Assembly (NCBI GenBank): GCA_965221785.1
Contig: CBDCSR010000002.1
Coordinates: forward strand, 992,001 to 1,056,000
DNA: 64,000 nt
Direction: 5' to 3'
Origin: BD2-11 sp965221785
GTDB lineage: Bacteria; Gemmatimonadota; Gemmatimonadetes; Longimicrobiales; Gaopeijiaceae
Part shown: positions 17,670-26,225 of the stretch, piece after piece
How the letters are laid out: the number at the start of each line of letters is the position of its first letter
How positions within the stretch are numbered: the stretch's first letter is position 1
Position numbers and translations under genes: made by a program
The notes under the pieces: model-generated
What the model saw: the letters and a program-made list of their open reading frames with translations, nothing else
What the model was told of the DNA's origin: nothing
The model's database searches: none

Positions 17670-18565
17670 GGCGCCAGCTCGCCGGTCGTCGCGGTCGCTC
17701 CCGCGCAGGCGGTGGAGAGCCCGGGCGGGGCAGGCCTGCCGGTTTCTTCCATCAGCACGCGCGCCAGCCGGTCGAGGCGGTCGGACTGGATGCCGTCCAC
17801 CCCCCACGAGAGCAGTCGGCGCATGTCGGCGGGCTCATCGATGGTCCAGACGTGGACCGGAATGTTGCGGCGGTGGGCCTCGCGGACGAAGCGCGGTGTG
17901 ACGACCCGCGTGCCCATCCAGGCGTCCGGCACCTGGAGGGCGTCCGCGCGCGGCGTATACAGGAACCCGAGCCGCCGGTGGTGAAGCAGGTAGAACAGCC
18001 GGATCTGGCGCCGGGACGCTCCGTGCGGGCCCGGATAGCCGTGACGCGACGGGCGCGCGCCCTCCAGCTCCGCGGCCATCAGTACCCGATGCTGCGCTGC
18101 ATGGCGGAGGATGGTTTCGACCAGCAGTGGCGCGACCTCGGGGGTCTTGGCCTCCACGTTGATGCGCGTGCCGGGGAAGCTCTCGAGCACCTCGTCCAGC
18201 AGCGGGATGCCCACGCCCCGCCCCCTGAAGGCCGGCTCGCCCGCCAGGTCCCGGAAGCGATAGCCGGCGTCGAGCGTACGCACCTCGCTCCAGGGGAGTT
18301 CGCGCACGGCGCCGCTGCCGTCGCAGGTGCGGTCCACGGTGGCATCGTGAATCACGACCACCCTGCCGTCGGCGGTCCGGTGCACGTCCATCTCCAGCAC
18401 GTCCGCATCCCATTGCTCCACCGCGGCGGTGAAGGCCGCCATGGTGTTCTCCGGGGCCAGCGCGGCCCCGCCCCGGTGGGCGATGAAGAGGGGGGCGCCC
18501 GCCAGGTACGGATGGCCGGACCGGCGGAGGGGCAACCCGGCCCATCCCGGCCCGGACCCACGCAT
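17666..18565 (-). CDS. Glycerophosphodiester phosphodiesterase family protein
   Basis: A 299-residue TIM-barrel enzyme with the catalytic His and ligands in FIAHRGGAALAPENT, DVLEMDVHRTADGRVVVIHD and NVEAKTP, and the closing WTIDEPADMRRLLSWGVDGI. It hydrolyses deacylated phospholipids to glycerol-3-phosphate and the alcohol. No signal peptide is evident, so it is probably cytoplasmic. An ATG at 18565 starts MRGSGPGW; the longer open frame upstream is antisense-like. Its stop codon overlaps the tilS start. Confidence 0.9.
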   Translation of the reverse strand: MRGSGPGWAGLPLRRSGHPYLAGAPLFIAHRGGAALAPENTMAAFTAAVEQWDADVLEMDVHRTADGRVVVIHDATVDRTCDGSGAVRELPWSEVRTLDAGYRFRDLAGEPAFRGRGVGIPLLDEVLESFPGTRINVEAKTPEVAPLLVETILRHAAQHRVLMAAELEGARPSRHGYPGPHGASRRQIRLFYLLHHRRLGFLYTPRADALQVPDAWMGTRVVTPRFVREAHRRNIPVHVWTIDEPADMRRLLSWGVDGIQSDRLDRLARVLMEETGRPAPPGLSTACAGATATTGELAP

Positions 18566-18588
18566 GGAACGCCGAGGGCCCGGCGCCG

Positions 18589-19101
18589 TCAATCCGCGGC
18601 GGCCTGTTCCAGGCGCACCCGCTCGGCCGGGGTGACCTCGTACAACAGCGCCAGCACCAGATCGATGAGCGGCTCGGTCATGGACAATTCCCGTTCGCTC
18701 TGCTCCACGTCCCACTCGGGATCCTGCTCGCGCAGCTCGGCGCGGAGCGTCACCACCCTGTCTGCCAGGAAGCTCAGGATCTCTTCCACGATGGCGGGAT
18801 GCGGATCCGCGGGCGTGCCCCGCTCGTCGATGGATTCGCGCAACAGCAATCCGCGCACGAAAGCAAGGAAGCCGGGGAAGGCCAGTTCGGTGAACGGGCC
18901 GTCGTCCAGACGCTCCTCGCCCGTGATGTTCTCCCACTCCAGCTCGTTCCAGTACAGCTCCCGAGCTTCGTCCAGGTAGTAGGCGCGGCGGTCCGGCGAC
19001 ACCGGCGCGGAAGCCCCTTCCGGGACCCGCAACGGGCGCTCCAGTACGCGAGCCATCCTCGCCTTGCGCCGGCTCAGCTCACGTTCGATCAGATCGGTCA
19101 T
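18589..19101 (-). CDS. Conserved-looking hypothetical protein, 170 residues
   Basis: A mostly helical, acidic cytoplasmic protein starting MTDLIERELSRRKARM. Features seen are a charged N-terminus, a Trp/Glu-rich patch (LYWNELEWENI), a segment FPGFLAFVRGLLLRES and a helical C-terminus ending ERVRLEQAAAD. AGGA lies 5 nt before the ATG. It sits 23 nt upstream of the phosphodiesterase gene and downstream of the tRNA terminator, so it probably heads the transcript running into tilS, hpt and ftsH. I recognise no domain. Confidence 0.75.
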   Translation of the reverse strand: MTDLIERELSRRKARMARVLERPLRVPEGASAPVSPDRRAYYLDEARELYWNELEWENITGEERLDDGPFTELAFPGFLAFVRGLLLRESIDERGTPADPHPAIVEEILSFLADRVVTLRAELREQDPEWDVEQSERELSMTEPLIDLVLALLYEVTPAERVRLEQAAAD

Positions 19102-19208
19102 CGTCCTGCTCGTCGCTTTCGGGTGCCTCCCGGTTGTGCCACGACGGGAGTTGCCCGGCCAAGATACCCGCCCATGCGAACGGCGGCAAAGCACGGACAA
19201 ACATGAAA

Positions 19209-19238
19209 CCCCGCAGGGACGGTCAGGTCCCTGCGGGG
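19209..19238 (-). terminator. Rho-independent terminator after the tRNA gene
   Basis: A perfect 12-bp stem (CCCCGCAGGGAC at 19209-19220 with GTCCCTGCGGGG at 19227-19238) and a 6-nt loop. On the minus strand the stem is followed by a T-rich run (TTTCATGTTTG), 15 nt past the tRNA 3' end. This separates the tRNA from the following protein genes. Confidence 0.85.
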
Positions 19239-19253
19239 CGGGAGCGAAAGCGA

Positions 19254-19327
19254 TGCCGGAGGAGGGACTCGAACCCCCGACACGCGGATTATGATTCCGC
19301 TGCTCTGACCAGCTGAGCTACTCCGGC
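19254..19327 (-). tRNA. tRNA with CAU anticodon, probably tRNA-Met
   Basis: A 74-nt cloverleaf: acceptor stem GCCGGAG with CTCCGGC, D-arm AGCTCAGCTGGTCAGAGC, anticodon stem GCGGA/TCCGC around loop ATCATAA, and T-arm GGGGGTTCGAGTCCCTC. The discriminator is A and CCA is not encoded. CAU could be elongator Met, initiator Met or the TilS-modified Ile. The standard acceptor stem start G1-C72 argues against initiator; Met versus Ile is not settled by eye. Confidence 0.9.
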
Positions 19328-19474
19328 GGGGACATCGCAAAAACGCTAGTTTTGAGAAGATAGCGTGTCAAGCGGCACCGTCAGGGGCCGTGGATTTCCC
19401 GAACCTGTCAGAGAACTCCCCGCGGCGGCGGGCATGGACCGGCGTTGGCGGAGTTCCGAGGGAGAGCGATCCGA

Positions 19475-20371
19475 ATGGACATCCCGATGATCGTGGGCAT
19501 CGTCGTCGCCGCCACCGGCCTCCTCACCAGCTTTCGCGTCCTCTGGGAATACGAGCGAGGCGTCGTCTTTCGGCTCGGCAAGCTCACCCGCGCCAAGGGG
19601 CCCGGGCTGATTTTCCTTGTGCCGTACGGGCTGGAACGCATGAAGCGGATGGATCTGCGCATCGTGGCGCTGGACATCGCGCCCCAGGACACCATCACCA
19701 AGGACAACGTCAGCGTCACGGTCAACGCCGTTGTGTATTTCCGCGTGACCAACCCGGCGAAGGCCGTGGTCGAGATCGAGGACTACTACTTCGCCACCTC
19801 CCAGCTGGCACAGACGACGCTCCGCAGCGTCATAGGCCAGTCGGAGCTGGATCAACTGCTCGCCGAACGCGAACGCATCAACGAAATCGTGCGCGACATC
19901 ATCGACGAGGGAACCGATCCCTGGGGCATCGAGGTCACCGGCGTCGAGATCAAGGACATCGACCTGCCCAAGGAGATGAAGCGGGCGATGGCGAAGCAGG
20001 CCGAGGCCGAGCGCGAGCGCCGCGGCAAGGTGATCGCGGCGGAAGGTGAGTTCCAGGCCTCACGCAAGCTCGCCGACGCGGCGGCGGTCATTCAGGAGTA
20101 CCCCATGGCGCTGCAGCTTCGCTATCTGCAGACGGCCGTCGAAATCGCCGCGGAGAACAACTCCACCACCGTCTTCCCGATTCCGATGGAACTCATGTCG
20201 GCGGGCACGACCAGCACGGGCAGGGCGGTTGCGGAGGCCGTGGCCGAAGGGATGCCCGCGCTCCTCCCGGAAGGAACCTCGGGGCAGCTGCTCGCGGACG
20301 CGGTTCGCAAAATCGCCGATTCCGCGACGGAGGCGAAGGAGACGGTCGGGGCGGAGGAAGATCCGGCCTGA
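19475..20371 (+). CDS. SPFH/band-7 (slipin/stomatin-like) membrane protein
   Basis: A 298-residue protein with one N-terminal transmembrane segment (MIVGIVVAATGLLTSFRVL), then an SPFH domain (YERGVVFRLGKL, GPGLIFLVPYGLERMKRMDLR, VTVNAVVYFRV, TLRSVIGQSELDQLL) and a coiled-coil tail (EMKRAMAKQAEAERERRGKV). Such proteins form oligomeric membrane scaffolds that organise lipid domains or control proteases such as FtsH. GGGAGAG about 10 nt upstream supports the ATG at 19475. It faces ftsB tail to tail. Confidence 0.92.
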   Translation: MDIPMIVGIVVAATGLLTSFRVLWEYERGVVFRLGKLTRAKGPGLIFLVPYGLERMKRMDLRIVALDIAPQDTITKDNVSVTVNAVVYFRVTNPAKAVVEIEDYYFATSQLAQTTLRSVIGQSELDQLLAERERINEIVRDIIDEGTDPWGIEVTGVEIKDIDLPKEMKRAMAKQAEAERERRGKVIAAEGEFQASRKLADAAAVIQEYPMALQLRYLQTAVEIAAENNSTTVFPIPMELMSAGTTSTGRAVAEAVAEGMPALLPEGTSGQLLADAVRKIADSATEAKETVGAEEDPA

Positions 20372-20411
20372 GGGCTTGGTGGCCGAAGAAGTCCGGGGAC
20401 CGGAAAGCGGG

Positions 20412-20729
20412 TTACCGGATTTCGGTCGAGTCCCCGGGCTGGCCGCTGCCGGTGTCGTCCGCGAAGCGGTACAGGATCTCACCCTCGCGGATCATCCCGT
20501 GACGCTCGCGCACGAGGCGCTCCAGCGTCAGCGGATCGTCTCTCAGGGAGTCGGCGCGGGCCGTGAGCGAATCCACCTCCGCGCGCAGCAGATCGAGCGC
20601 GCGCTGCTCCTGCTTCACGCGAGACCGCGCGGTTCCCAGCTCGATCATGGAGTGCTCGCCGCCGAAGACCGCGTAGTAGACGGCAGCTCCGGCGATGACC
20701 GGCAGCACGAGCTTCCTCAGGATTGCCAA
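20412..20729 (-). CDS. ftsB: FtsB/DivIC-like septum-formation protein
   Basis: A 105-residue protein with an N-terminal transmembrane helix (LVLPVIAGAAVYYAVF), a coiled coil (RSRVKQEQRALDLLRAEVDSL) and the family-type segment LTLERLVRERHGMIREGEI that follows it. FtsB links early and late divisome proteins. A TTG start is inferred: GGGAGG lies 5 nt before it and no ATG occurs earlier in a plausible position. It overlaps the end of eno by 13 nt; the eno-ftsB order is common in bacteria. A few dozen residues at the C-terminus are polar and disordered. Confidence 0.85.
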   Translation of the reverse strand: MAILRKLVLPVIAGAAVYYAVFGGEHSMIELGTARSRVKQEQRALDLLRAEVDSLTARADSLRDDPLTLERLVRERHGMIREGEILYRFADDTGSGQPGDSTEIR

Positions 20730-21997
20730 AGCGTCCTCCCGGGATAGGATGCCGCGCCCCCCAGTTCCTCTTCGATGCGCAACAGGCGGTTGTACTTGGC
20801 CACGCGGTCGCTGCGGCTGGCGCTTCCGGTCTTGATCTGTCCGGTCGCGCGCGCGACGGCCAGGTCCGCGATGAACGTGTCCTCCGTCTCGCCCGAACGA
20901 TGTGAGATCACGCACCGGTAGCCCGAGGCACGAGCCAGGTCGATGGCGTCCATGGTTTCCGTCAGCGTGCCGATCTGGTTCACCTTGACGAGAATGGCGT
21001 TCGCGACCCCCTCGCGGATCCCCCGCCGCAGGCGCTCGCTGCTGGTGACGAACAGGTCGTCGCCGACCAACTGCACGCGTTCTCCGACGGCTGCGGTCAA
21101 TACCCCCCATCCCCCCCAGTCGTTCTCGCCCAGGGCATCCTCGAGCGAAAAAATGGGGTAGCGGCGGGTCCAGTCGTCCCAGAACGCCACCATCGCCTCC
21201 CGGCCGAGGCGGCCGCCGCCGGAGCCGTGCAGGACGTAGTCGTCATCCCGGAGGAATTCGCTGGCGGCGGCGTCGATGGCGAGGACGACTTCGTCGCCGG
21301 GCCGGTAACCGGCGCGCTCGATGGCCGTGAGCACCACCTCGAGCGCTTCCTCGTTTCCGCCCAGGTCGGGGGCGAAGCCGCCCTCGTCCCCCACGGCGGT
21401 ATTGCGGCCCGCTTCTGCGAGCACGTCCCGGAGGGCGTGGAAGATCTCCGTGCCCATGCGCAGCCCTTCCGAGAAGGTCTCGGCGCCCACCGGCATGACC
21501 ATGAACTCCTGGATGTCGACGTTGTTGGGCGCGTGGGCGCCTCCATTCAGGATGTTCATCATGGGGACCGGAAGGACGGTGGCCGCCTCGCCGCCCAGGT
21601 AGCGGTAGAGGGGCTGTCCCGCCTCGCCGGCCGCCGCGCGCGCCGTCGCCAGGGACACGCTCAGGATCGCGTTCGCCCCGAGCCGGCCCTTGTTGGGGGT
21701 GCCGTCCAGCTCCACCAGCGCGCGATCCAGGGAGCGCTGCTCGCGGGCTTCCCTGCCGACCATGGCGGCGCGGATCTCGCCGTTGACGTGAGCCACCGCG
21801 CGGCGCACCCCCCTGCCTCGGTAGCGGGCCGGGTCTCCGTCCCGGAGCTCCACCGCCTCGTGCTCCCCGGTGGAGGCGCCGCTGGGTACCGCGGCGGTCG
21901 CGCGCGCGCCGCTCGCAAGGGCCACCTCGGCCTCCACGGTAGGGGTTCCGCGGGAGTCGAGGATTTCCCTGCCCTTCACTTCCGTGATGGCGGACAC
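20717..21997 (-). CDS. eno: Enolase
   Basis: A 426-residue glycolytic enzyme interconverting 2-phosphoglycerate and phosphoenolpyruvate. The full signature is present: REILDSRGTPTVE, PSGASTGEHEAVELRDGD, NVDIQEFMVMPVGA, AIDAAASEF metal region, and LVKVNQIGTLTET with SHRSGETED. A GTG start is used, with AAAGGAGGAGC 5 nt before it. It overlaps plsC upstream by 22 nt and ftsB downstream, so the three are one transcript. Confidence 0.98.
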   Translation of the reverse strand: MSAITEVKGREILDSRGTPTVEAEVALASGARATAAVPSGASTGEHEAVELRDGDPARYRGRGVRRAVAHVNGEIRAAMVGREAREQRSLDRALVELDGTPNKGRLGANAILSVSLATARAAAGEAGQPLYRYLGGEAATVLPVPMMNILNGGAHAPNNVDIQEFMVMPVGAETFSEGLRMGTEIFHALRDVLAEAGRNTAVGDEGGFAPDLGGNEEALEVVLTAIERAGYRPGDEVVLAIDAAASEFLRDDDYVLHGSGGGRLGREAMVAFWDDWTRRYPIFSLEDALGENDWGGWGVLTAAVGERVQLVGDDLFVTSSERLRRGIREGVANAILVKVNQIGTLTETMDAIDLARASGYRCVISHRSGETEDTFIADLAVARATGQIKTGSASRSDRVAKYNRLLRIEEELGGAASYPGRTLWQS

Positions 21998-22791
21998 GGC
22001 TGCTCCTCCTTTGCGTCGGGACCGGTTGCCGGGACGGCGGGGGCGAATGGCGGCGCGGACGTTCCGTCGGCCTGCTGCGGCGAGGGTCCGGACATGAGGT
22101 CCGCGACCGCCTGGCGCACGCGGTCGCGCAGCGCGTTGCGATCCGACATCGTCAGGTCGCCCACCTCGATGGGTTCGCCGACCCGCACCTCGATCTCACC
22201 CGATCGAATCACGTAGCTGTGTTTGGGCATCACGGCGCGGCTTCCGACGACCGCAACCGGCAGAACCGGCGTCCGCGTCTCGAGCGCCAGCACGAAGGCG
22301 CCCTTCTTGAAGGGCTGGAGCTCCCCGGTGGGCGACCGGGTGCCCTCCGCGAACATGACGACGTGAAGGGTGCGCTCGCGCAGCCGCCGGGCCGCCCGCT
22401 GCAGCGACTCGATCGCGCTATGGCGGTTGCGGCGATCGATGGCGATATGGCCGCAGCGCAGAATCGCCTTGCCGAAGACCGGGACGGAGCGCAGCTCCTC
22501 CTTGGCCACGAAGCGCAGGGAGGTGGGGAAGGTGGCGAAGAGCGCAAGCACGTCGAACCATGACTGGTGGTTGGAAACCACGATCTGCGAGCGCCGCGGA
22601 TCGACTCGATCGAGCCCGGTCGAGGTGACGGTCACACCGGCGGCACGCAGCAGGACGGCGGACCAGCCCTGCGCCCAGTGTCCGCACCGGCGGCGGCGCC
22701 AGGCGGGGACCACGGAGGCGAGCAGAATGATCACGGCGTAGCAGCCCGTCGTCGCGATCGCCGCCAGCGCCACCCACCCCGTCCGAAGCAT
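21976..22791 (-). CDS. plsC: 1-acyl-sn-glycerol-3-phosphate acyltransferase
   Basis: A 271-residue membrane acyltransferase making phosphatidic acid. The HX4D catalytic motif is NHQSWFD, the substrate-binding block is FAEGTRSPTGE, and PVLPVAVVGS lies further on. Two hydrophobic segments sit at the N-terminus (GWVALAAIATTGCYAVIILLA). The C-terminal 35 residues are Pro/Ala-rich and overlap the eno start. Translation is likely coupled to eno. Confidence 0.93.
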   Translation of the reverse strand: MLRTGWVALAAIATTGCYAVIILLASVVPAWRRRRCGHWAQGWSAVLLRAAGVTVTSTGLDRVDPRRSQIVVSNHQSWFDVLALFATFPTSLRFVAKEELRSVPVFGKAILRCGHIAIDRRNRHSAIESLQRAARRLRERTLHVVMFAEGTRSPTGELQPFKKGAFVLALETRTPVLPVAVVGSRAVMPKHSYVIRSGEIEVRVGEPIEVGDLTMSDRNALRDRVRQAVADLMSGPSPQQADGTSAPPFAPAVPATGPDAKEEQPCPPSRK

Positions 22792-22808
22792 CCGCCCCCC
22801 GATCCGCT

Positions 22809-23828
22809 TTACCGACTGTCCGGGCGCCCGACTTCGGTCGCGTCGGATCGCGAGAGGCGGAAGTGGTTGAAGCCCGGGGATCCGGGGTCGAACTCCTCCG
22901 CGTCGTCGCCCTCAAGTCTAATGCCCTCGCCGCCGGCGACAATTCCCACACGCGTGAGGGATACGCCGAACCTGCGATGGAAGTCGGCCGCCACCGATTC
23001 CGCAGACCCCGGACGCGCGGTGAAGGCGAGCTCGTAGTCCTCGCCTCCCGCAAGCGCGAGCGGCAGCGCGTCGCGGCGCGATCCGGCGGCAGCGACGGCC
23101 CCCGGAGCGACGGGGATGAGCGCCGGCTCCAGGATGATGGCTACTCCGCTCGCGGCGGCGATATGGCTCATGTCTCCCAGGAGACCATCCGAGAGGTCGA
23201 TGAGGGCCGTCATCCGGATGCACCCGGCGAGCCAGCGAGCCTCTTCAAGACGCGCGGCGGGTGCGGCAAAGGCCCGCCGCACCGACGGACCGGGCTCGCG
23301 CCCGCGCTTCCAGTCGCGCACCGCGGCGGCGCTCGCGCCCAGCATGCCCGTCACCCATACCTCGTCCCCCGCCCGGGCGCGGCTCCGCAGGATCGGGCGA
23401 TGCGCGCGCCCCAGAGCGGCCACGTTCACGACCACCGGGCCGGGAGATCGGGTGAGATCGCCCCCGATCAGCGCGCAACGGGCGCGTTCGCACGCTCGCC
23501 GGATGCCGGACCGAAAGCCCTCCGCGATGCGTGAGGCACCCGGGTCCGGCAGACCGAGCGCGACGAGCACGCCGACGGGTCGCGCGGCCATCGCGGCCAC
23601 GTCGCTCAGGGCGGCGGTCACGGCACGGTAGCCCGCCTCGTCGAAGCTGATCCAGCCGCGTCGGAAGTGCACGTCCTCGAGGAAGGCGTCGGTGCTCACC
23701 ACCCAGCCGGATTCGAGCACCGCGCAGTCGTCCCCCGAGCCCACCACGACTTCCGCGCCGGCTGGCGGTCCGGCTGCCTGAAAGGACCGAATCAGGTCGA
23801 ACTCGCGGCCCGGTCCCAACGAGCTCAA
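22809..23828 (-). CDS. thiL: Thiamine-monophosphate kinase
   Basis: A 339-residue ATP-dependent kinase making thiamine diphosphate. Family blocks are GREFDLIRSF, VGSGDDCAVLE, VSTDAFLEDVHFRR, AALSDVAAMAARPVG, LIGGDLTRSPG, LIDLSDGLLGD and LAGGEDYELAF. I place the start at a TTG overlapping the nnr stop as TTGA, with AGGAAG 8 nt upstream; a second TTG follows three codons later. The longer open frame is nnr antisense-type sequence. It belongs to the nnr-thiL-plsC-eno run. Confidence 0.93.
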   Translation of the reverse strand: MSSLGPGREFDLIRSFQAAGPPAGAEVVVGSGDDCAVLESGWVVSTDAFLEDVHFRRGWISFDEAGYRAVTAALSDVAAMAARPVGVLVALGLPDPGASRIAEGFRSGIRRACERARCALIGGDLTRSPGPVVVNVAALGRAHRPILRSRARAGDEVWVTGMLGASAAAVRDWKRGREPGPSVRRAFAAPAARLEEARWLAGCIRMTALIDLSDGLLGDMSHIAAASGVAIILEPALIPVAPGAVAAAGSRRDALPLALAGGEDYELAFTARPGSAESVAADFHRRFGVSLTRVGIVAGGEGIRLEGDDAEEFDPGSPGFNHFRLSRSDATEVGRPDSR

Positions 23829-25447
23829 CGAGGAGCTTCCTGGTCGAAGATGACGAAGGGCAGATCGAGGCGGCTCTTCAGATCCGGCTGACGGCGGATC
23901 GCGGCCGCAAGGCGGACGATGACGTCGCCCGGCACCAGCCCGGGACCCTCGCTCCCGAGCGCGGCCGCAACCCCGGTCAGGTGAAGCGCCAGGCCACCGG
24001 CGACCGATGGATCGCACCCCTGCGCCATCAGCGAGCCCGCGACTCCGCTCAGCACGTCCCCCATCCCGGCGGCCGCGAGGTCGGAACTCCCGAGCCCGCC
24101 CACCAGGAGCTGCTTTTCAGGGGTGGCTACGACCGACGGGTTGCCCTTCAGCAACACCGTGCACGACCACGCCGCCGCCCGGTCGAGAGCCAGTTCGTGC
24201 GGGAGATCGGGGAGGTCGGCGGCGGCGGCCACGAGCCTCCTCATCTCTCCCCGGTGCGGCGTCACCAGCACGGGTCGAGCGCGTCCCAGGTCGCCCAGAA
24301 CCGGACCCGACTCCGCCGCCACCAGGTTCAGGGCGTCGGCGTCGAGCAGCACCGGAGAATCGCCGGACGCCTCCAGGACGGCCTCCAGGGCGCCGGCGGC
24401 CTCCGCAGCTACCCCGAGCCCGGGACCGGCCACGACCGCAGTCGATGACATCGTCGCCCGGACGAGCGCGCCCCGGTCGGCCGTGTCCACGAACACCGCT
24501 TCCGGGACAGCGCCCTGGAGCACGGGTCGATTGGCGGAGGGACTCGCGATGCGTACGAATCCCGCCCCGGTCCTCAATGCCGCCCGTGCCGCCATGATCG
24601 CCGCCCCCGCCATCCCGGGCGCGCCCGCCAGCAGGAGCAGCGAGCCGACCTGGTGCTTGTGCGTATCGGGAGGACGAACCGGCAGCACCTCGCGCGCCCA
24701 TCCGGGCGTCGCCACCCGCGCCCGGAAGGTTGCGGGAGGCACCGGTGGAAACCCGATCTCCACAGCCACCAGGCGACCGACATGCGCGCGCCCCGGTTGA
24801 AGCAGGGAGCCCAGCTTGGGCCACCCGAAGGCTACCGTCACGTCGGCACGGGCGGCCTCCCCGGGGACGGCCCCGGTATCGGCGTCCACCCCGGATGGAA
24901 TGTCGAGAGACAGAAGCGGCCTGCCGGCCCGGTTCATGAGCTCCAGTATTCGCGCCTGGGGAGCTCGGGGAGCGCCCGAAATCCCGGTGCCGAGCACCGC
25001 GTCCACAAGCACGCCGGCCGACGCGGTCGCACGCGCGATCTCAGCGTGGGCGCCCTCGGCGCCCGCGTCCAGTGTGGGTAGTGGCCACTGGTGCAGAAGG
25101 CGCGCATCGGGGGGATTCGCCGACGCCCGGACAACCGTGACCGGCCGGCCCCAGCCCGCCAGCGCACGCGACAGAGCGAGGCCGTCACCGCCGTTGTTGC
25201 CGGACCCCGCGAACACGACCACCGGTCCCCGCGCAAAGATGCGCTCGAGCACCAGCGCCGCCGATCGTCCCGCGTTCTCGATGAGGGTCCGGCCGGGAAC
25301 GCCGAGTCGGTCGATGGCGAAGCGATCGAAGGATGCCGCTTCGCTGCCGGTGGGAGCGTGGACATCGGGATCGCCGAAGAGGATCCTCGAACGACCGCGA
25401 CGGTCTCTGGAGGAAGCGCCGCGGTTGCTGGTCACGCGTGGCGCCAT
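23825..25447 (-). CDS. nnr: Bifunctional NAD(P)H-hydrate epimerase / ADP-dependent dehydratase
   Basis: A 540-residue repair enzyme for damaged, hydrated NAD(P)H. The N-terminal epimerase half holds LIENAGRSAA, AGSGNNGGDGLALSRAL, DAVLGTG and SLDIPSGVDADTG. The C-terminal ADP-dependent dehydratase half holds GPGLGV, LLDADALNL, VTPHRGEMRRL, LLKGNPSVV and GMGDVLSGVAGSL. The first 25 residues (Arg/Ser-rich) exceed the usual start, and no ribosome site precedes the ATG, so the true start may be later. It is coupled to thiL by a TTGA overlap. Confidence 0.93.
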   Translation of the reverse strand: MAPRVTSNRGASSRDRRGRSRILFGDPDVHAPTGSEAASFDRFAIDRLGVPGRTLIENAGRSAALVLERIFARGPVVVFAGSGNNGGDGLALSRALAGWGRPVTVVRASANPPDARLLHQWPLPTLDAGAEGAHAEIARATASAGVLVDAVLGTGISGAPRAPQARILELMNRAGRPLLSLDIPSGVDADTGAVPGEAARADVTVAFGWPKLGSLLQPGRAHVGRLVAVEIGFPPVPPATFRARVATPGWAREVLPVRPPDTHKHQVGSLLLLAGAPGMAGAAIMAARAALRTGAGFVRIASPSANRPVLQGAVPEAVFVDTADRGALVRATMSSTAVVAGPGLGVAAEAAGALEAVLEASGDSPVLLDADALNLVAAESGPVLGDLGRARPVLVTPHRGEMRRLVAAAADLPDLPHELALDRAAAWSCTVLLKGNPSVVATPEKQLLVGGLGSSDLAAAGMGDVLSGVAGSLMAQGCDPSVAGGLALHLTGVAAALGSEGPGLVPGDVIVRLAAAIRRQPDLKSRLDLPFVIFDQEAPR

Positions 25448-25465
25448 CGGGAAGTGCAGGGAGGA

Positions 25466-25663
25466 CTACTTGTAGCTCTGAGTGATGTTGCGCCCGAAGG
25501 TGATCTCCCCGTTGTCGATTCTGATGTTGTAGCCACAGTCGGGATTGGAACAGACCCACGCCTTGTATCGGATCGGGGCGCCCTCGCGTCCGTAGTCGGA
25601 CATGGGGAGCAACAGCCCCGTATTGCACTTGAGACAGGGAGGAAAGCTGCGCTCTTCGGACAT
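25466..25663 (-). CDS. Small zinc-ribbon protein, 65 residues
   Basis: A compact protein with two cysteine pairs, CLKC near the N-terminus and CSNPDC near residue 42, spaced as in a zinc ribbon, followed by YNIRIDNGEITFGR. GAGGGGA lies 8 nt before the ATG. It sits 18 nt upstream of nnr and 68 nt downstream of the Minf_1886-like gene. The role could be nucleic-acid or protein binding; nothing more specific is visible. Confidence 0.8.
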   Translation of the reverse strand: MSEERSFPPCLKCNTGLLLPMSDYGREGAPIRYKAWVCSNPDCGYNIRIDNGEITFGRNITQSYK

Positions 25664-25731
25664 TGTCCAGTCCCCTCTCGGATGGTCTCGACGAGACGAG
25701 ACCTGTTGAGTTGGTCAGGTTGGAGCGGGGG

Positions 25732-26109
25732 CTAGGCCCTGCCCCACGGATAGTTGTGCTCGAAAGCGTCCTCGAAATCGTACACGCCCCTGAAATCCTC
25801 GGGAGAATCCCCTTCCTGTTTCAGGAGAATCCCGCAGTCGACCAGATCGAAGACGATCTCACCCAGGTCTTCCGTGGCGTGGACGCCCCAGTGTTCCAGG
25901 ACCGTGCGCGCCATTGGGCCATATTGCTCCAGAGCGAGACACCTTACGCCCTGCGCAAGCTCCGTGCCGGAGATATGGCGCCGCTTTTCGAGCGAGTCCG
26001 ACACCGACTGCAGAGCGGAGAGTACAAACAGGTACGCCTTGACATGGAAGCGCGGGTTGCGTCCATCGAGCCGTACCAGGACATCGTCGCCAATCTGCGG
26101 GTCGTTCAT
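25732..26109 (-). CDS. Minf_1886-like conserved protein, 125 residues
   Basis: The sequence fits the small conserved family named after Minf_1886: RFHVKAYLFVLSALQ, HISGTELAQGVRCLALEQYGPMA, VLEHWGVHATEDLGEIVFDLVDCG and EDFRGVYDFEDAF. No biochemical role is known for the family. No Shine-Dalgarno site precedes the ATG; instead a CCTCCT tract lies there. The gene lies 116 nt downstream of glyA on the same strand. Confidence 0.8.
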   Translation of the reverse strand: MNDPQIGDDVLVRLDGRNPRFHVKAYLFVLSALQSVSDSLEKRRHISGTELAQGVRCLALEQYGPMARTVLEHWGVHATEDLGEIVFDLVDCGILLKQEGDSPEDFRGVYDFEDAFEHNYPWGRA

Positions 26110-26225
26110 AGGAGGAAATCTGAAGCGATTCCCCGGCGAGCGCCAGCCCCGGCCATTCGGGGTGACAAGACCGTTTCCCGTTGCAGGACATGATATTGCG
26201 GTCCTGCCCGCAACCTCCGGCGAGG

